64,000 nt of DNA, from assembly GCF_009183365.2 (NCBI RefSeq), contig NZ_CP068230.1, positions 3,501,001-3,565,000 on the forward strand. The letters run 5' to 3'. The notes below the pieces were generated by a model. It was not told the DNA's origin and did not search any database. It saw only the letters and a program-made list of their open reading frames with translations. The number at the start of each line of letters is the position of its first letter. The stretch's first letter is position 1. This document shows positions 7,386-14,246 of the stretch, in pieces. Source of the DNA: Shewanella algae (GTDB taxonomy: Bacteria > Pseudomonadota > Gammaproteobacteria > Enterobacterales > Shewanellaceae). Made by a program: the position numbers and the translations under genes.

Positions 7386-9847
7386 GCGCTGACCTCCCGA
7401 GTCCAGTTGAGGGTTCTGAGCAAGTCGGCAAACACCCCGGCGGCAGTGACTTCAGTACCGGCGCCATAGCCTCTGAGCACAAAGGGGATCGGCTGATAGT
7501 AGCGGCTGTAGAAAGCCAGCGCATTCTCACCGCCTTTGACGCTGAACAGGGGATCATCAGCCGCCACTTCGGCGATACGCACCCTGCAACCTGACTCATC
7601 TATCTGGCCGACATAACGCAGGCGTTTACCCTTGGCATGGGCGGCAGCGACTCGCTCGGCAACGGCGGCATCCAGCTGTGGCAGAGCCGCCATAAACTGG
7701 GCCACATCGCCTGATGCATCGAAGTCATCCGGCAAGACAGACTCCACCTGAATATCATCAAGCTCCAGCGGCAAGCCCACTTCCCGGGCCAAAATCAACA
7801 CCTTGCGCGCTACATCCATACCATTGAGATCGTCCCTGGGGTCCGGCTCGGTGAAGCACTTTTCCCGGGCTATGGCCGTGGCCTGTGACAGACTCATCCC
7901 CTCATCCAGCATACCGAAGATAAACGACAGCGAACCCGAGAGTATCCCCTGGAAACGCAGCAGCTTATCACCGGCAAACAGCAGCTTTTTCAGGTTATCG
8001 ATAACCGGCAAACCGGCGCCGACATTGGTTTCATAAAGGAACTGGCGCCGCTGGGCCAGCGCGGTTTGCCGCAGCGCGCGGTAAAAAGCTAACTCACGGG
8101 TATTGGCCTTCTTGTTGGGTGTCACCACGTGCAAACCGGCATTCATCACATCCAGATAACGGCCGGCAATGACATCCGAAGAGGTGCAATCCAGCAATAC
8201 GGGATTGAGCAACTGCTGCTCCTTGGCCCAGGCCAACATCTTTGTCAGATCAAAGGCGACGGGCGAATCGTTGAGCCTTGACTGCCAATCGGCCAGGGAG
8301 ATACCGGCGGCATCGAGCAACATCTTGCCTGAGTTGGCGATGGCGCAAACCCGAATACTGATATGTTGCTCCTTGAGCATGGCTTCCTGCTGTTTTATCT
8401 GCTCCAGCAAGCCTGCGCCTATATTACCAGCGCCAACCAGGAAGACATCGAGATACTGCTGCACATCGAAAAAGCCCTGGTGACAGGCCGCCACCGCATG
8501 ACGCGTCTTGCGCTGCTCGACCACGGCCGAAATGGAGCGCTCGGACGAGCCCTGGGCAATGGCGATGATATTGACACTAGCCTGGGCCAGAGCCTGGAAA
8601 AATCGCGCAGCCACGCCCTTATGGGTACGCATACCGTCACCTATCAGGGACACTATCGCCAGTTGATCCCGCATCTCCAGCGGCTCCAACAGTTCACTCT
8701 TGAGCTCAAGTTCAAACTCCTGCTCCAGCGCCCACTTAACTCTGGGGGCATCCAAAGTGGCCACACAGAAACTGATGCTGTACTCACTGGAGCTTTGAGT
8801 GATCAGCGATACCGAAACCTTGGCTCTGGCGATGGACTCCAGAATACGCGACGCCATGCCCACCATGCCTTTCATTCCCGGGCCTGAGACGTTGAACATG
8901 GTTTGGTTATCCAGATTGGAAATCGCCTTGACCTGCAGCCCGGTCTGATCCGGCAGATTGGATACCAGAGTACCCGGCGCCTGGGGGTTGAAACTGTTTT
9001 TGATGTAGCAAGGGATTTGGAACTGGGCTATGGGTGAAATGGTCTTGGGGTGCAGTACCTTGGCGCCAAAGTAGGAGAGCTCCATCGCCTCCTGGTAACT
9101 GAGCTGGGAGAGCAGCTTGGCATCGGCAACCACCCGGGGGTCGGTATTGTAGACCCCATCGACATCTGTCCAAATTTCGCAGCTGTCAGCATCCAGACAA
9201 GCGGCCAAAACTGCGGCCGAATAATCCGAACCATTGCGTCCCAGAGTCACCACCTTGCCATCGGCACCGGCGGCGGTAAACCCGGGCATGACCCACACTC
9301 TCTGCTCATCGAGTTTAAGCAACGCAAATCTGGGCTTACTGACGGCGATATCCACCACAGACTCAAGAGGTGTGCCGACGCCCAGGAATAATTCTCTCGG
9401 GTCGAGTAAACCTGCACTGACTCCCTTGGCCTTGAGCACTTCAACCATCAAGGCTGCCGAGAGTCGCTCCCCGGCTACCAGGATCTCGGCCCGCACACTG
9501 TCAGGACACTCCCCCAGAAGCTGAACCCCAGCCAATTTTGCCCGCCAACTCGCCAGTTGCTGTGCCAACACCTTCTTCAGCTGCTGTCTGGCTTCCTCTG
9601 CGAGAGATACAGATGCATCGGCATACAAGGCTTCAAATACCTCAGCCACCTTGGCAAGCGCCTCGTCGACATCCCCCTTTGCCAATACCATATCAACCAT
9701 GGCCAATAGATTGTTGGTTACGGTTGCCGGAGCCGACAGCACTGTGGCCACTTGCTCTTCTCTGGCACTGGTCAGAACTATTTCTGCTGCCATTTCAAAC
9801 CTTTGCCAGTTTGCCAGCGAGGTACCGCCGAACTTCATTACTTTCAT
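7382..9847 (-). CDS. thrA: Bifunctional aspartokinase I / homoserine dehydrogenase I
   Basis: Catalyses the first and third steps of threonine synthesis. The aspartokinase domain starts at once with KVMKFGGTSLANWQRF; two ACT-type regulatory segments follow (about 310-460, NLDNQTMFNVSGPGM and LAIVSLIGDGM). The homoserine dehydrogenase Rossmann motif VFLVGAGNIGAGLL lies near 468, with the catalytic region ETNVGAGLPVIDNLKKLL. The total of 821 residues matches E. coli ThrA. ATG at 9847 has GGAGAG upstream. It is first structural gene of the operon, under the thrL attenuator; allosteric threonine inhibition is expected from the family. Confidence 0.97.
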   Translation of the reverse strand: MKVMKFGGTSLANWQRFEMAAEIVLTSAREEQVATVLSAPATVTNNLLAMVDMVLAKGDVDEALAKVAEVFEALYADASVSLAEEARQQLKKVLAQQLASWRAKLAGVQLLGECPDSVRAEILVAGERLSAALMVEVLKAKGVSAGLLDPRELFLGVGTPLESVVDIAVSKPRFALLKLDEQRVWVMPGFTAAGADGKVVTLGRNGSDYSAAVLAACLDADSCEIWTDVDGVYNTDPRVVADAKLLSQLSYQEAMELSYFGAKVLHPKTISPIAQFQIPCYIKNSFNPQAPGTLVSNLPDQTGLQVKAISNLDNQTMFNVSGPGMKGMVGMASRILESIARAKVSVSLITQSSSEYSISFCVATLDAPRVKWALEQEFELELKSELLEPLEMRDQLAIVSLIGDGMRTHKGVAARFFQALAQASVNIIAIAQGSSERSISAVVEQRKTRHAVAACHQGFFDVQQYLDVFLVGAGNIGAGLLEQIKQQEAMLKEQHISIRVCAIANSGKMLLDAAGISLADWQSRLNDSPVAFDLTKMLAWAKEQQLLNPVLLDCTSSDVIAGRYLDVMNAGLHVVTPNKKANTRELAFYRALRQTALAQRRQFLYETNVGAGLPVIDNLKKLLFAGDKLLRFQGILSGSLSFIFGMLDEGMSLSQATAIAREKCFTEPDPRDDLNGMDVARKVLILAREVGLPLELDDIQVESVLPDDFDASGDVAQFMAALPQLDAAVAERVAAAHAKGKRLRYVGQIDESGCRVRIAEVAADDPLFSVKGGENALAFYSRYYQPIPFVLRGYGAGTEVTAAGVFADLLRTLNWTREVSA

Positions 9848-9882
9848 CTATCTCTCCTTTAAATACCGCGCCCGCCCAGAAA

Positions 9883-9916
9883 ACAAAAAAGCCCGCTCCT
9901 TGGTGGGAGCGGGCTT
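9883..9916 (-). terminator. thr operon attenuator terminator
   Basis: 11-bp stem AAGCCCGCTCC / GGAGCGGGCTT (9889-9899 and 9906-9916) with a 6-base loop. On the minus strand it is followed by a T6 run. It lies between the thrL stop and the thrA start. The end of the leader (minus strand, around 9946-9953) contains GGGCGGGC, whose GCGGGC can pair with GCCCGC of the terminator arm to form the competing antiterminator. Confidence 0.92.
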
Positions 9917-9942
9917 CTTGTTTGCAATTCTTCAGGGTATAG

Positions 9943-10014
9943 TCAGCCCGCCCCCACACTGGTAATGGTGGTGGTTGTAATGGTGGTAATTACAACTGAG
10001 CTTAGCTGATACAT
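9943..10014 (-). CDS. thrL: thr operon leader peptide
   Basis: A 23-codon open frame on the minus strand from ATG (10014-10012) to TGA (9945-9943). It begins MYQLSSVV, has the core ITTITTTTIT and ends SVGAG. Seven Thr and three Ile codons make it the sensor for charged Thr and Ile tRNA, as in E. coli ThrL (both end GAG). Ribosome stalling in the core frees the GC-rich leader tail to pair with the terminator. A TTGACA lies at 10126-10121 on the minus strand, but I see no good -10 at 17 bases, so the promoter is not assigned. Confidence 0.93.
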   Translation of the reverse strand: MYQLSSVVITTITTTTITSVGAG

Positions 10015-10507
10015 TGGGTTTCTATACTCGTTTCGTTCTCTTGTGTTCAGGCCGGTTCATTCAGGAGTTGAGCCCGAGAATGACAGCAATGCAAACAGGA
10101 TTGCTTTTTTTTGTAGCCCTTGTCAAGGGGCGTTTTCATGAAAATTTTAATGAAATGGCAATCTTATTGAATAAGCCTCACCAAAGTCTGTTTTTAACTG
10201 GATAAGCATCAACGAAATCTCCTCATTGCAATTAACCTTGACGTAAAGTGTATTGGATAAAAGCTGAGTATCAGCCAAGCAGGAACCGTCGAGCACACCA
10301 AGGTGAAAGCCTACAGGGTTCAAAAACGCTCAAGTCAAGATTTTTGGAAAGACGTTTGAAAAATAATGGCTTTTTTAGTGCCTTTCCAACCCAAAATGTC
10401 GTCATGGTGGCAAAACTCTGTGCAACAGTTGGCATAAGCAACGCTCGGATATCGCCAGCGCGGAAAAAGCACGTTATCATGCGGCCACATTCTGAACGGG
10501 AGGCGAT

Positions 10508-11119
10508 ATGCAAATCACCCAACACAGCGCGGTTACCATTCACTACCGCCTGACTGACGCCAAGGGTCAGTTGATAGAAAGCTCTTTTGAGGCAGATCCT
10601 ATGGTCTACCTTCACGGTATGGAAAACCTGATCCCGGGACTTGAAAAGGCACTGGAAGGCAAAGGCAAAGGCGATACGCTGGAAGTGACCATAGAAGCCG
10701 AGGAAGCCTATGGCCCGTACCACGATGGTCTGCGCCAGGAAGTTCCTCTGGAAGCCTTTGGCGATATCCAGGACATAGTACCAGGCATGCGCTTTATCGC
10801 CGAAACTGAAATGGGCCAGCGCCCGGTACAAGTGACCGAAGTACTGGACAACAGTGTTATCGTTGATGGCAACCACCCTCTGGCTGGCCAATCACTGACC
10901 TTTAATGTGGAAGTGATGGACGTGCGTGAAGCGACGGCTGAAGAGGTCGCCCACGGCCATATCCACGCCCATGGTGGTTGCGGTGGTCACGGCCATGATC
11001 ACGGCGGATGCTGTGGCGGTCATGATCACGAGCATGGCAGTTGCTGTAGCTCAGATGCCGAAGAAGGCGCCAAGAAAGAAGGTTGTGACGGTAACGGTGG
11101 TTGCGGCTGCCGCGGTTGA
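10508..11119 (+). CDS. slyD: FKBP-type peptidyl-prolyl isomerase and metallochaperone SlyD
   Basis: Cytoplasmic prolyl isomerase and nickel-binding chaperone. Residues 1-145 carry the FKBP fold split by the insert-in-flap domain (YGPYHDGLRQEVPLEAF), with the EDLIPGLEKALEGK-like element written here as MENLIPGLEKALEGK. Residues from about 148 to 203 are a His/Cys/Gly-rich tail (HGHIHAHGGCGGHGHDHGG and several CC and GCGC motifs) that binds Ni or Zn. ATG at 10508 has GGGAGG four bases upstream. It is a single-gene unit followed by a good terminator. No hydrogenase maturation genes are in this window. Confidence 0.95.
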   Translation: MQITQHSAVTIHYRLTDAKGQLIESSFEADPMVYLHGMENLIPGLEKALEGKGKGDTLEVTIEAEEAYGPYHDGLRQEVPLEAFGDIQDIVPGMRFIAETEMGQRPVQVTEVLDNSVIVDGNHPLAGQSLTFNVEVMDVREATAEEVAHGHIHAHGGCGGHGHDHGGCCGGHDHEHGSCCSSDAEEGAKKEGCDGNGGCGCRG

Positions 11120-11157
11120 TAGCCAGTCACACCGACGCCTACTACTGATATCAATCG

Positions 11158-11181
11158 AGAGTCCGGCCAACGCCGGACTCT
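11158..11181 (+). terminator. Terminator after slyD
   Basis: Perfect 10-bp stem AGAGTCCGGC / GCCGGACTCT (11158-11167, 11172-11181) with loop CAAC, followed by TTGTTTG. Confidence 0.85.
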
Positions 11182-11266
11182 TTGTTTGTGCCACTTTAGA
11201 AAACAAGGCTGGGGCTCATGCTTTGGACTAGAATCAGTAGATAACCTGGATGCGAAGGAATGCCCC

Positions 11267-11647
11267 GTGATCTTGTCCAGAATGGTCTATGAGAGTCTGC
11301 CCTATCTGTATTTTTTTACCGGTAGTCTGGCACTCTATCTACTCGATCCCCTACTTGGGATCCTGGGTTCCGTTTTGCTTATATTGGTCGCGGCCTGGAT
11401 TTACAACTTGCGTTCGAGTCACAGACGCAGCGATCCCAAACGCCTGCGACGGGGAGGAATTTGGCCCGAACCCCTGTATGCAGGATTGCCTTTCCTCTGG
11501 TTACTGTCGGGCATGCTGCTGTTGAGATTTGCAGATAAGGAAGTGTACCAACTGCTGGGGCTGCTCATTTGTGCCTGGGGAAGCTATATTCTGAGTCAGC
11601 GTCACCTCTACCGCCGCCACAAATTGCCGCGACAGCCTCTGATGTAA
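11267..11647 (+). CDS. Small inner-membrane protein of unknown function
   Basis: 126 residues from a GTG start at 11267 (VILSRMVYESLPYLYFF), chosen because AAGGA at 11255-11259 lies correctly upstream; the open frame extends further 5' but without a ribosome site. There are about four hydrophobic segments: two in residues 8-45 around a DP turn, and two in 70-115. A very basic loop (LRSSHRRSDPKRLRR) separates them, suggesting the loop is cytoplasmic. I do not recognise a family. It ends one base before the convergent trpR stop, so the two messages abut tail to tail with no terminator between them. Confidence 0.75.
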   Translation: MILSRMVYESLPYLYFFTGSLALYLLDPLLGILGSVLLILVAAWIYNLRSSHRRSDPKRLRRGGIWPEPLYAGLPFLWLLSGMLLLRFADKEVYQLLGLLICAWGSYILSQRHLYRRHKLPRQPLM

Positions 11648-11648
11648 C

Positions 11649-11924
11649 TCAAAGGATCAAGGCGCGGATCTTTTCTTTCAGCGCTGCGGGCATATGCTTC
11701 AAATAGTTGGAGCAACGGGTGATTGTCGCAATGCTCACCTCATATTCGGCAGCTATCTGTCTTTGACTCATCTCCCCTTCAAGCAATACCTGAAACACCT
11801 TCAAACGGCCGGCGATGGCATGTCTTTCATCATCGGTCAGCAGCAGCTCAAACAGGCAATTAAGATCTTCTGGATTGTTATGGGCTAGCACTTTATCCAG
11901 TACTGATATCCAATCTGGGCGCAT
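11649..11924 (-). CDS. trpR: Trp operon repressor TrpR
   Basis: A 91-residue all-helical repressor that binds DNA when loaded with L-tryptophan. The helix-turn-helix is at SQRQIAAEYEVSIATITRCSNYLK and the Trp-binding helix is around LTDDERHAIAGRLKVFQVLL. Length and motif order match the family, slightly shorter than E. coli (108). A 26-bp palindrome covers the predicted transcription start, which suggests autoregulation. The trp operon itself is not in this window. Confidence 0.93.
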   Translation of the reverse strand: MRPDWISVLDKVLAHNNPEDLNCLFELLLTDDERHAIAGRLKVFQVLLEGEMSQRQIAAEYEVSIATITRCSNYLKHMPAALKEKIRALIL

Positions 11925-11936
11925 ATAAACTCATTC

Positions 11937-11968
11937 GTGTTCACGTAATGGTACGTGAACACAGTATA
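11937..11968 (-). promoter_or_regulatory. trpR promoter with overlapping palindromic operator candidate
   Basis: Perfect 11-bp arms GTGTTCACGTA and TACGTGAACAC (11937-11947, 11952-11962) around ATGG. A minus-strand TATACT (11968-11963) forms a -10, so transcription would start inside the palindrome, 13 bases ahead of trpR. The location fits a repressor operator. The half-site differs from the E. coli TrpR GNACT type, so the regulator is uncertain. Confidence 0.6.
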
Positions 11969-12023
11969 GCCTCGTTTTCCTGCGAAAAAAAGTCGTGTTT
12001 TAGCAGCCAGTTACTGACAAAAC

Positions 12024-12077
12024 TTTACATGTAAACTGAAAAAGCCTACTCCCTCTGTCACACAAAATGTGTACAAT
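12024..12077 (+). promoter_or_regulatory. Candidate promoter region of the cytochrome c' gene
   Basis: A perfect 12-bp palindrome TTTACATGTAAA at 12024-12035 and a TACAAT -10 candidate at 12072-12077 precede the gene. No convincing -35 lies at 17 bases, so an activator may be needed. Which protein binds is unknown. Confidence 0.35.
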
Positions 12078-12121
12078 AGCCAAGCAATGTCACATTAACG
12101 CACAAACTTGTGAGAATGATA

Positions 12122-12574
12122 ATGAAAAAATACTTACTGATGTTAGCCGCCACCGCGGCGCTTAGCGCTACAGCTGTTCAGGCCCACAACTTTGAAAGCA
12201 GCGATGATGCCATCCAGTACCGTCAGTCTGGTTTCAGCCTGATGGCCTATAACTTCGGTGATATCGGTGCCATGCTCAAAGGCAAGAAAGACTTTGACGC
12301 CGATGTTGCAGCTATGCGTGCAGCCAATGTGGCCGCCCTGGCGAAACTGCCACTGGAAGGCTTTATCGACGGTTCAGACAAGGGTAATACTGAAGCCCTG
12401 GCCAAGATTTGGGCTGACAAGGCTGACTTTGAAGCCAAGTTCAAAGAACTGCAAACCAATGCCGATGCCCTGGCCATAGCGGCCAAAGGTGGCGACAAGA
12501 ATGAGCTGAAAAAAGCCTTCGGTGCCGTTGGCAAGAGCTGCAAAGGCTGCCACGACGTCTACAAGAAAGACTAA
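12122..12574 (+). CDS. Periplasmic cytochrome c'
   Basis: Four-helix-bundle monohaem c-type cytochrome, a family known to bind NO and CO at a five-coordinate haem. A Sec signal peptide (MKKYLLMLAATAALSATAVQA) ends near residue 22. The haem attachment motif C140-K-G-C143-H144 is near the C terminus, as is diagnostic of the family. The ATG at 12122 is preferred because it starts the signal peptide; ATG at 12116 and GTG at 12110 are alternatives. It is followed by a strong bidirectional terminator and faces a cytochrome b gene on the opposite strand. An NO-detoxification or electron-transfer role is inferred. Confidence 0.92.
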   Translation: MKKYLLMLAATAALSATAVQAHNFESSDDAIQYRQSGFSLMAYNFGDIGAMLKGKKDFDADVAAMRAANVAALAKLPLEGFIDGSDKGNTEALAKIWADKADFEAKFKELQTNADALAIAAKGGDKNELKKAFGAVGKSCKGCHDVYKKD

Positions 12575-12591
12575 GCTCTTTCGTCGATTCC

Positions 12592-12626
12592 ATTAAAAAA
12601 GCCTGCATCAAGCAGGCTTTTTTAAT
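12592..12626. terminator. Bidirectional terminator between cytochrome c' and cytochrome b genes
   Basis: Perfect 15-bp inverted repeat ATTAAAAAAGCCTGC / GCAGGCTTTTTTAAT (12592-12606, 12612-12626) with loop ATCAA; a T6 run on each strand. Confidence 0.93.
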
Positions 12627-12636
12627 GCTCGGAAGC

Positions 12637-13314
12637 TTACAACATGCCGATCACGGGCATCATCAAGAAGTGCACCACAGGCACGGCAACCACCAACAAA
12701 AGCACCAGTGCCAACATCAGAGACGCAAATCTGGGCTGCTGTGCTTCTGCAGCAGGTAAGCGCTTATAGCCACTGAACATGGCCCCCACCAGCTTTTCAC
12801 CTTTGAAGCGGTGCAACAAGACGGCGGCCACATGAATACCGGCAAGGATCAATAAAAGATCGAAATTCTTCTTGTGTAACCAGGTAAACCAACTGGCGGT
12901 TTCACCGCTGACATAGGAGACCAAGGGCCCTTCGGTGAATATCTCATCTGTGGCAAACAAACCCGACACCAATTGCAGACTGATGATGACCAGCAATAGC
13001 ACCACCATATAACCCCCAAGAGGGTTATGCCCTAAAGAATGAGGAGCCTGCTTGGCCCGCATCTTGGCAAGATAATCCAATGCCTGGCGGGGATGACGGA
13101 CAAAGTGGCTGAAACGGGCTGTGTCGCTGCCGATAAAGCCCCAAATAAGCCGCACCACCAGCAAGATCATCAGACTATAGGCAAACAACTGGTGATAACT
13201 CATCTCCCCCTGATCGGCGCTCCACCATAGCCCGGCCAGGAGCAGCAGCATACCCCAATGAAACACCCGCACAGGTATATCCCAGACCTTCACTTTAACT
13301 TCGTTGTTATTCAT
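12637..13314 (-). CDS. Cytochrome b561-type di-haem membrane protein
   Basis: 225 residues with four main hydrophobic segments and the histidine pattern of the prokaryotic cytochrome b561/hydrogenase b-subunit fold: VRVFHWGML in helix 1, FSHFVRHP and SLGHNPLGG in the loops, LAGIHVAAVLLHRF in helix 4, and a further C-terminal hydrophobic anchor. It probably passes electrons between quinol and a periplasmic c-type partner. The ATG at 13314 (MNNNEVKVKVWDIPVRVFHW) is chosen because AGGAAG lies 6 bases upstream. It is convergent with cytochrome c'; pairing of the two as redox partners is plausible but not shown. Confidence 0.88.
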   Translation of the reverse strand: MNNNEVKVKVWDIPVRVFHWGMLLLLAGLWWSADQGEMSYHQLFAYSLMILLVVRLIWGFIGSDTARFSHFVRHPRQALDYLAKMRAKQAPHSLGHNPLGGYMVVLLLVIISLQLVSGLFATDEIFTEGPLVSYVSGETASWFTWLHKKNFDLLLILAGIHVAAVLLHRFKGEKLVGAMFSGYKRLPAAEAQQPRFASLMLALVLLLVVAVPVVHFLMMPVIGML

Positions 13315-13553
13315 AAAGTACTTCCTGTTATCACCCGTTTTGGCCCAAACGGCATAAGGGTAAAGAGTTGTAGATGACAAACATGATGATATTTAAAGCG
13401 AGGGAAGGAGGCAATCGGAAAGGACTGATACTCAGTGATCTCATCGAATATGACCCTTTATTGACAAGGGTTCAAGGCTTTTTAGGGCAAAATTATCCAA
13501 ACTTGTCTAAGTGATCAAATAAGTGACAAACGCTCTCTGACTCGCCATAAATA

Positions 13554-13594
13554 TTGATCTGGATCACATTTTTAACCTCAGGTATTGTTAGTCT
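13554..13594 (+). promoter_or_regulatory. CRP/FNR-like site and -10 upstream of raiA
   Basis: TTGAT-CTGG-ATCACA at 13554-13568 matches FNR at 9 of 10 positions and CRP (TGTGAT-N4-ATCACA) at 10 of 12. A weak -10 TAGTCT (13589-13594) gives a start near 13601, about 40 bases from the centre of the site, the class II position. Confidence 0.5.
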
Positions 13595-13626
13595 GAAGTC
13601 AAGGAAACAACAGAGGGTTTGACAAT

Positions 13627-13980
13627 ATGCTAAAGATCACCAGCAAGCAATTTGAAGTCACAGCTGCTATCCGTGAACGTGTTGAGAGCCGCCTTGCCAA
13701 ACTGAACCGTTACGATACCCAGTTGATTAATCCCCATGTCATCATCCTCACAGAAGGGCCACTCTTTAAAATAGAAGCATCAATTAAACTGGCCAACGGA
13801 CAACTTTTTGCCCAGGCGAAACATGAAAATCTCTACGCAGCCATAAATGCAATGGGACAAAAGCTGGAAAAACAGCTCAATCGCCTGACCCACAAACCCG
13901 CAGCTCAGCGTGGTGCCTTGGAAACCGAAGCCACCGAACCTGAGTTCGAATATGATTATAAGGAGGATTACGCAGCTTGA
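13627..13980 (+). CDS. raiA: Ribosome-associated translation inhibitor (HPF/RaiA family)
   Basis: 117-residue ribosome hibernation factor that binds the 30S decoding region in stationary phase or stress. It has the beta-alpha-beta-beta-beta-alpha fold of the family: KITSKQFEVTAAIRERVESRLAKL, then VIILTEGPLFKIEASI, then EKQLNRLTHKPAAQRG, and an acidic C-terminal tail. AGAGGG lies 9 bases before the ATG. It sits directly ahead of pheL-pheA, the order common in gammaproteobacteria, but is separated by a terminator. Confidence 0.95.
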   Translation: MLKITSKQFEVTAAIRERVESRLAKLNRYDTQLINPHVIILTEGPLFKIEASIKLANGQLFAQAKHENLYAAINAMGQKLEKQLNRLTHKPAAQRGALETEATEPEFEYDYKEDYAA

Positions 13981-14001
13981 TATTTCAATCTCCCACTAAC
14001 C

Positions 14002-14021
14002 AGCGCACCTCCGGGTGCGCT
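14002..14021 (+). terminator. Terminator after raiA
   Basis: Stem AGCGCACC / GGTGCGCT (14002-14009, 14014-14021), loop TCCG, followed by TTTC. Confidence 0.85.
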
Positions 14022-14050
14022 TTTCATTGCTGAACCCAAGGATTTTTTGA

Positions 14051-14079
14051 TTGACAGCCCAAGGGGATAGTTTTAGCTT
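14051..14079 (+). promoter_or_regulatory. pheA promoter candidate
   Basis: Perfect -35 TTGACA (14051-14056), 17-base spacer, -10 TAGCTT (14074-14079). This would start transcription near 14086, practically at the pheL ATG. Confidence 0.55.
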
Positions 14080-14086
14080 AAACGCC

Positions 14087-14152
14087 ATGAAATACCTCAA
14101 TCGCTCATTTTTTATTTTCTTTTTTACACCTCATTTCCGGAGGCGGCCCTGA
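14087..14152 (+). CDS. pheL: pheA leader peptide
   Basis: A 21-codon frame beginning MKYLNRS, with the core FFIFFF and the ending TPHFRRRP, stop TGA at 14150-14152. Six Phe codons act as the sensor of charged tRNA-Phe for attenuation of pheA. The leader tail GGAGGC (14139-14144) can pair with GCCTCC of the terminator (14182-14187) as antiterminator. No Shine-Dalgarno lies at normal spacing; the only purine run, AAGGGGA, is 19 bases away. Confidence 0.92.
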   Translation: MKYLNRSFFIFFFTPHFRRRP

Positions 14153-14179
14153 CGTGTAAAAACGAAAGTGAAAATTGCC

Positions 14180-14205
14180 AAGCCTCCCACCCGGGAGGCT
14201 TTTTT
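14180..14205 (+). terminator. pheA attenuator terminator
   Basis: Stem AAGCCTCCC / GGGAGGCTT (14180-14188, 14193-14201) with loop ACCC and a T6 run, between pheL and pheA. Confidence 0.92.
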
Positions 14206-14246
14206 GTCTGTATCATGCACTGAGTATTACTGGTTTAGAGGTCAGA

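Noticed and set aside
10098..10126. TTGACA as thr operon promoter
   Set aside because: The -35 is perfect, but the hexamers at 16-18 bases (such as CAATCC) are poor -10 elements and the leader would be over 75 bases; left unassigned.
10345..10389. Inverted repeat TTGGAAAG...CTTTCCAA in the thrL-slyD gap
   Set aside because: 8-bp arms with a 29-base loop and no U-run or associated gene; too weak to call an sRNA or terminator.
12110..12128. Fur-box-like GAGAATGATAATGAAAA at the cytochrome c' start
   Set aside because: The similarity arises from the overlapping start codons (ATGATAATGAAA) and the third hexamer is missing.
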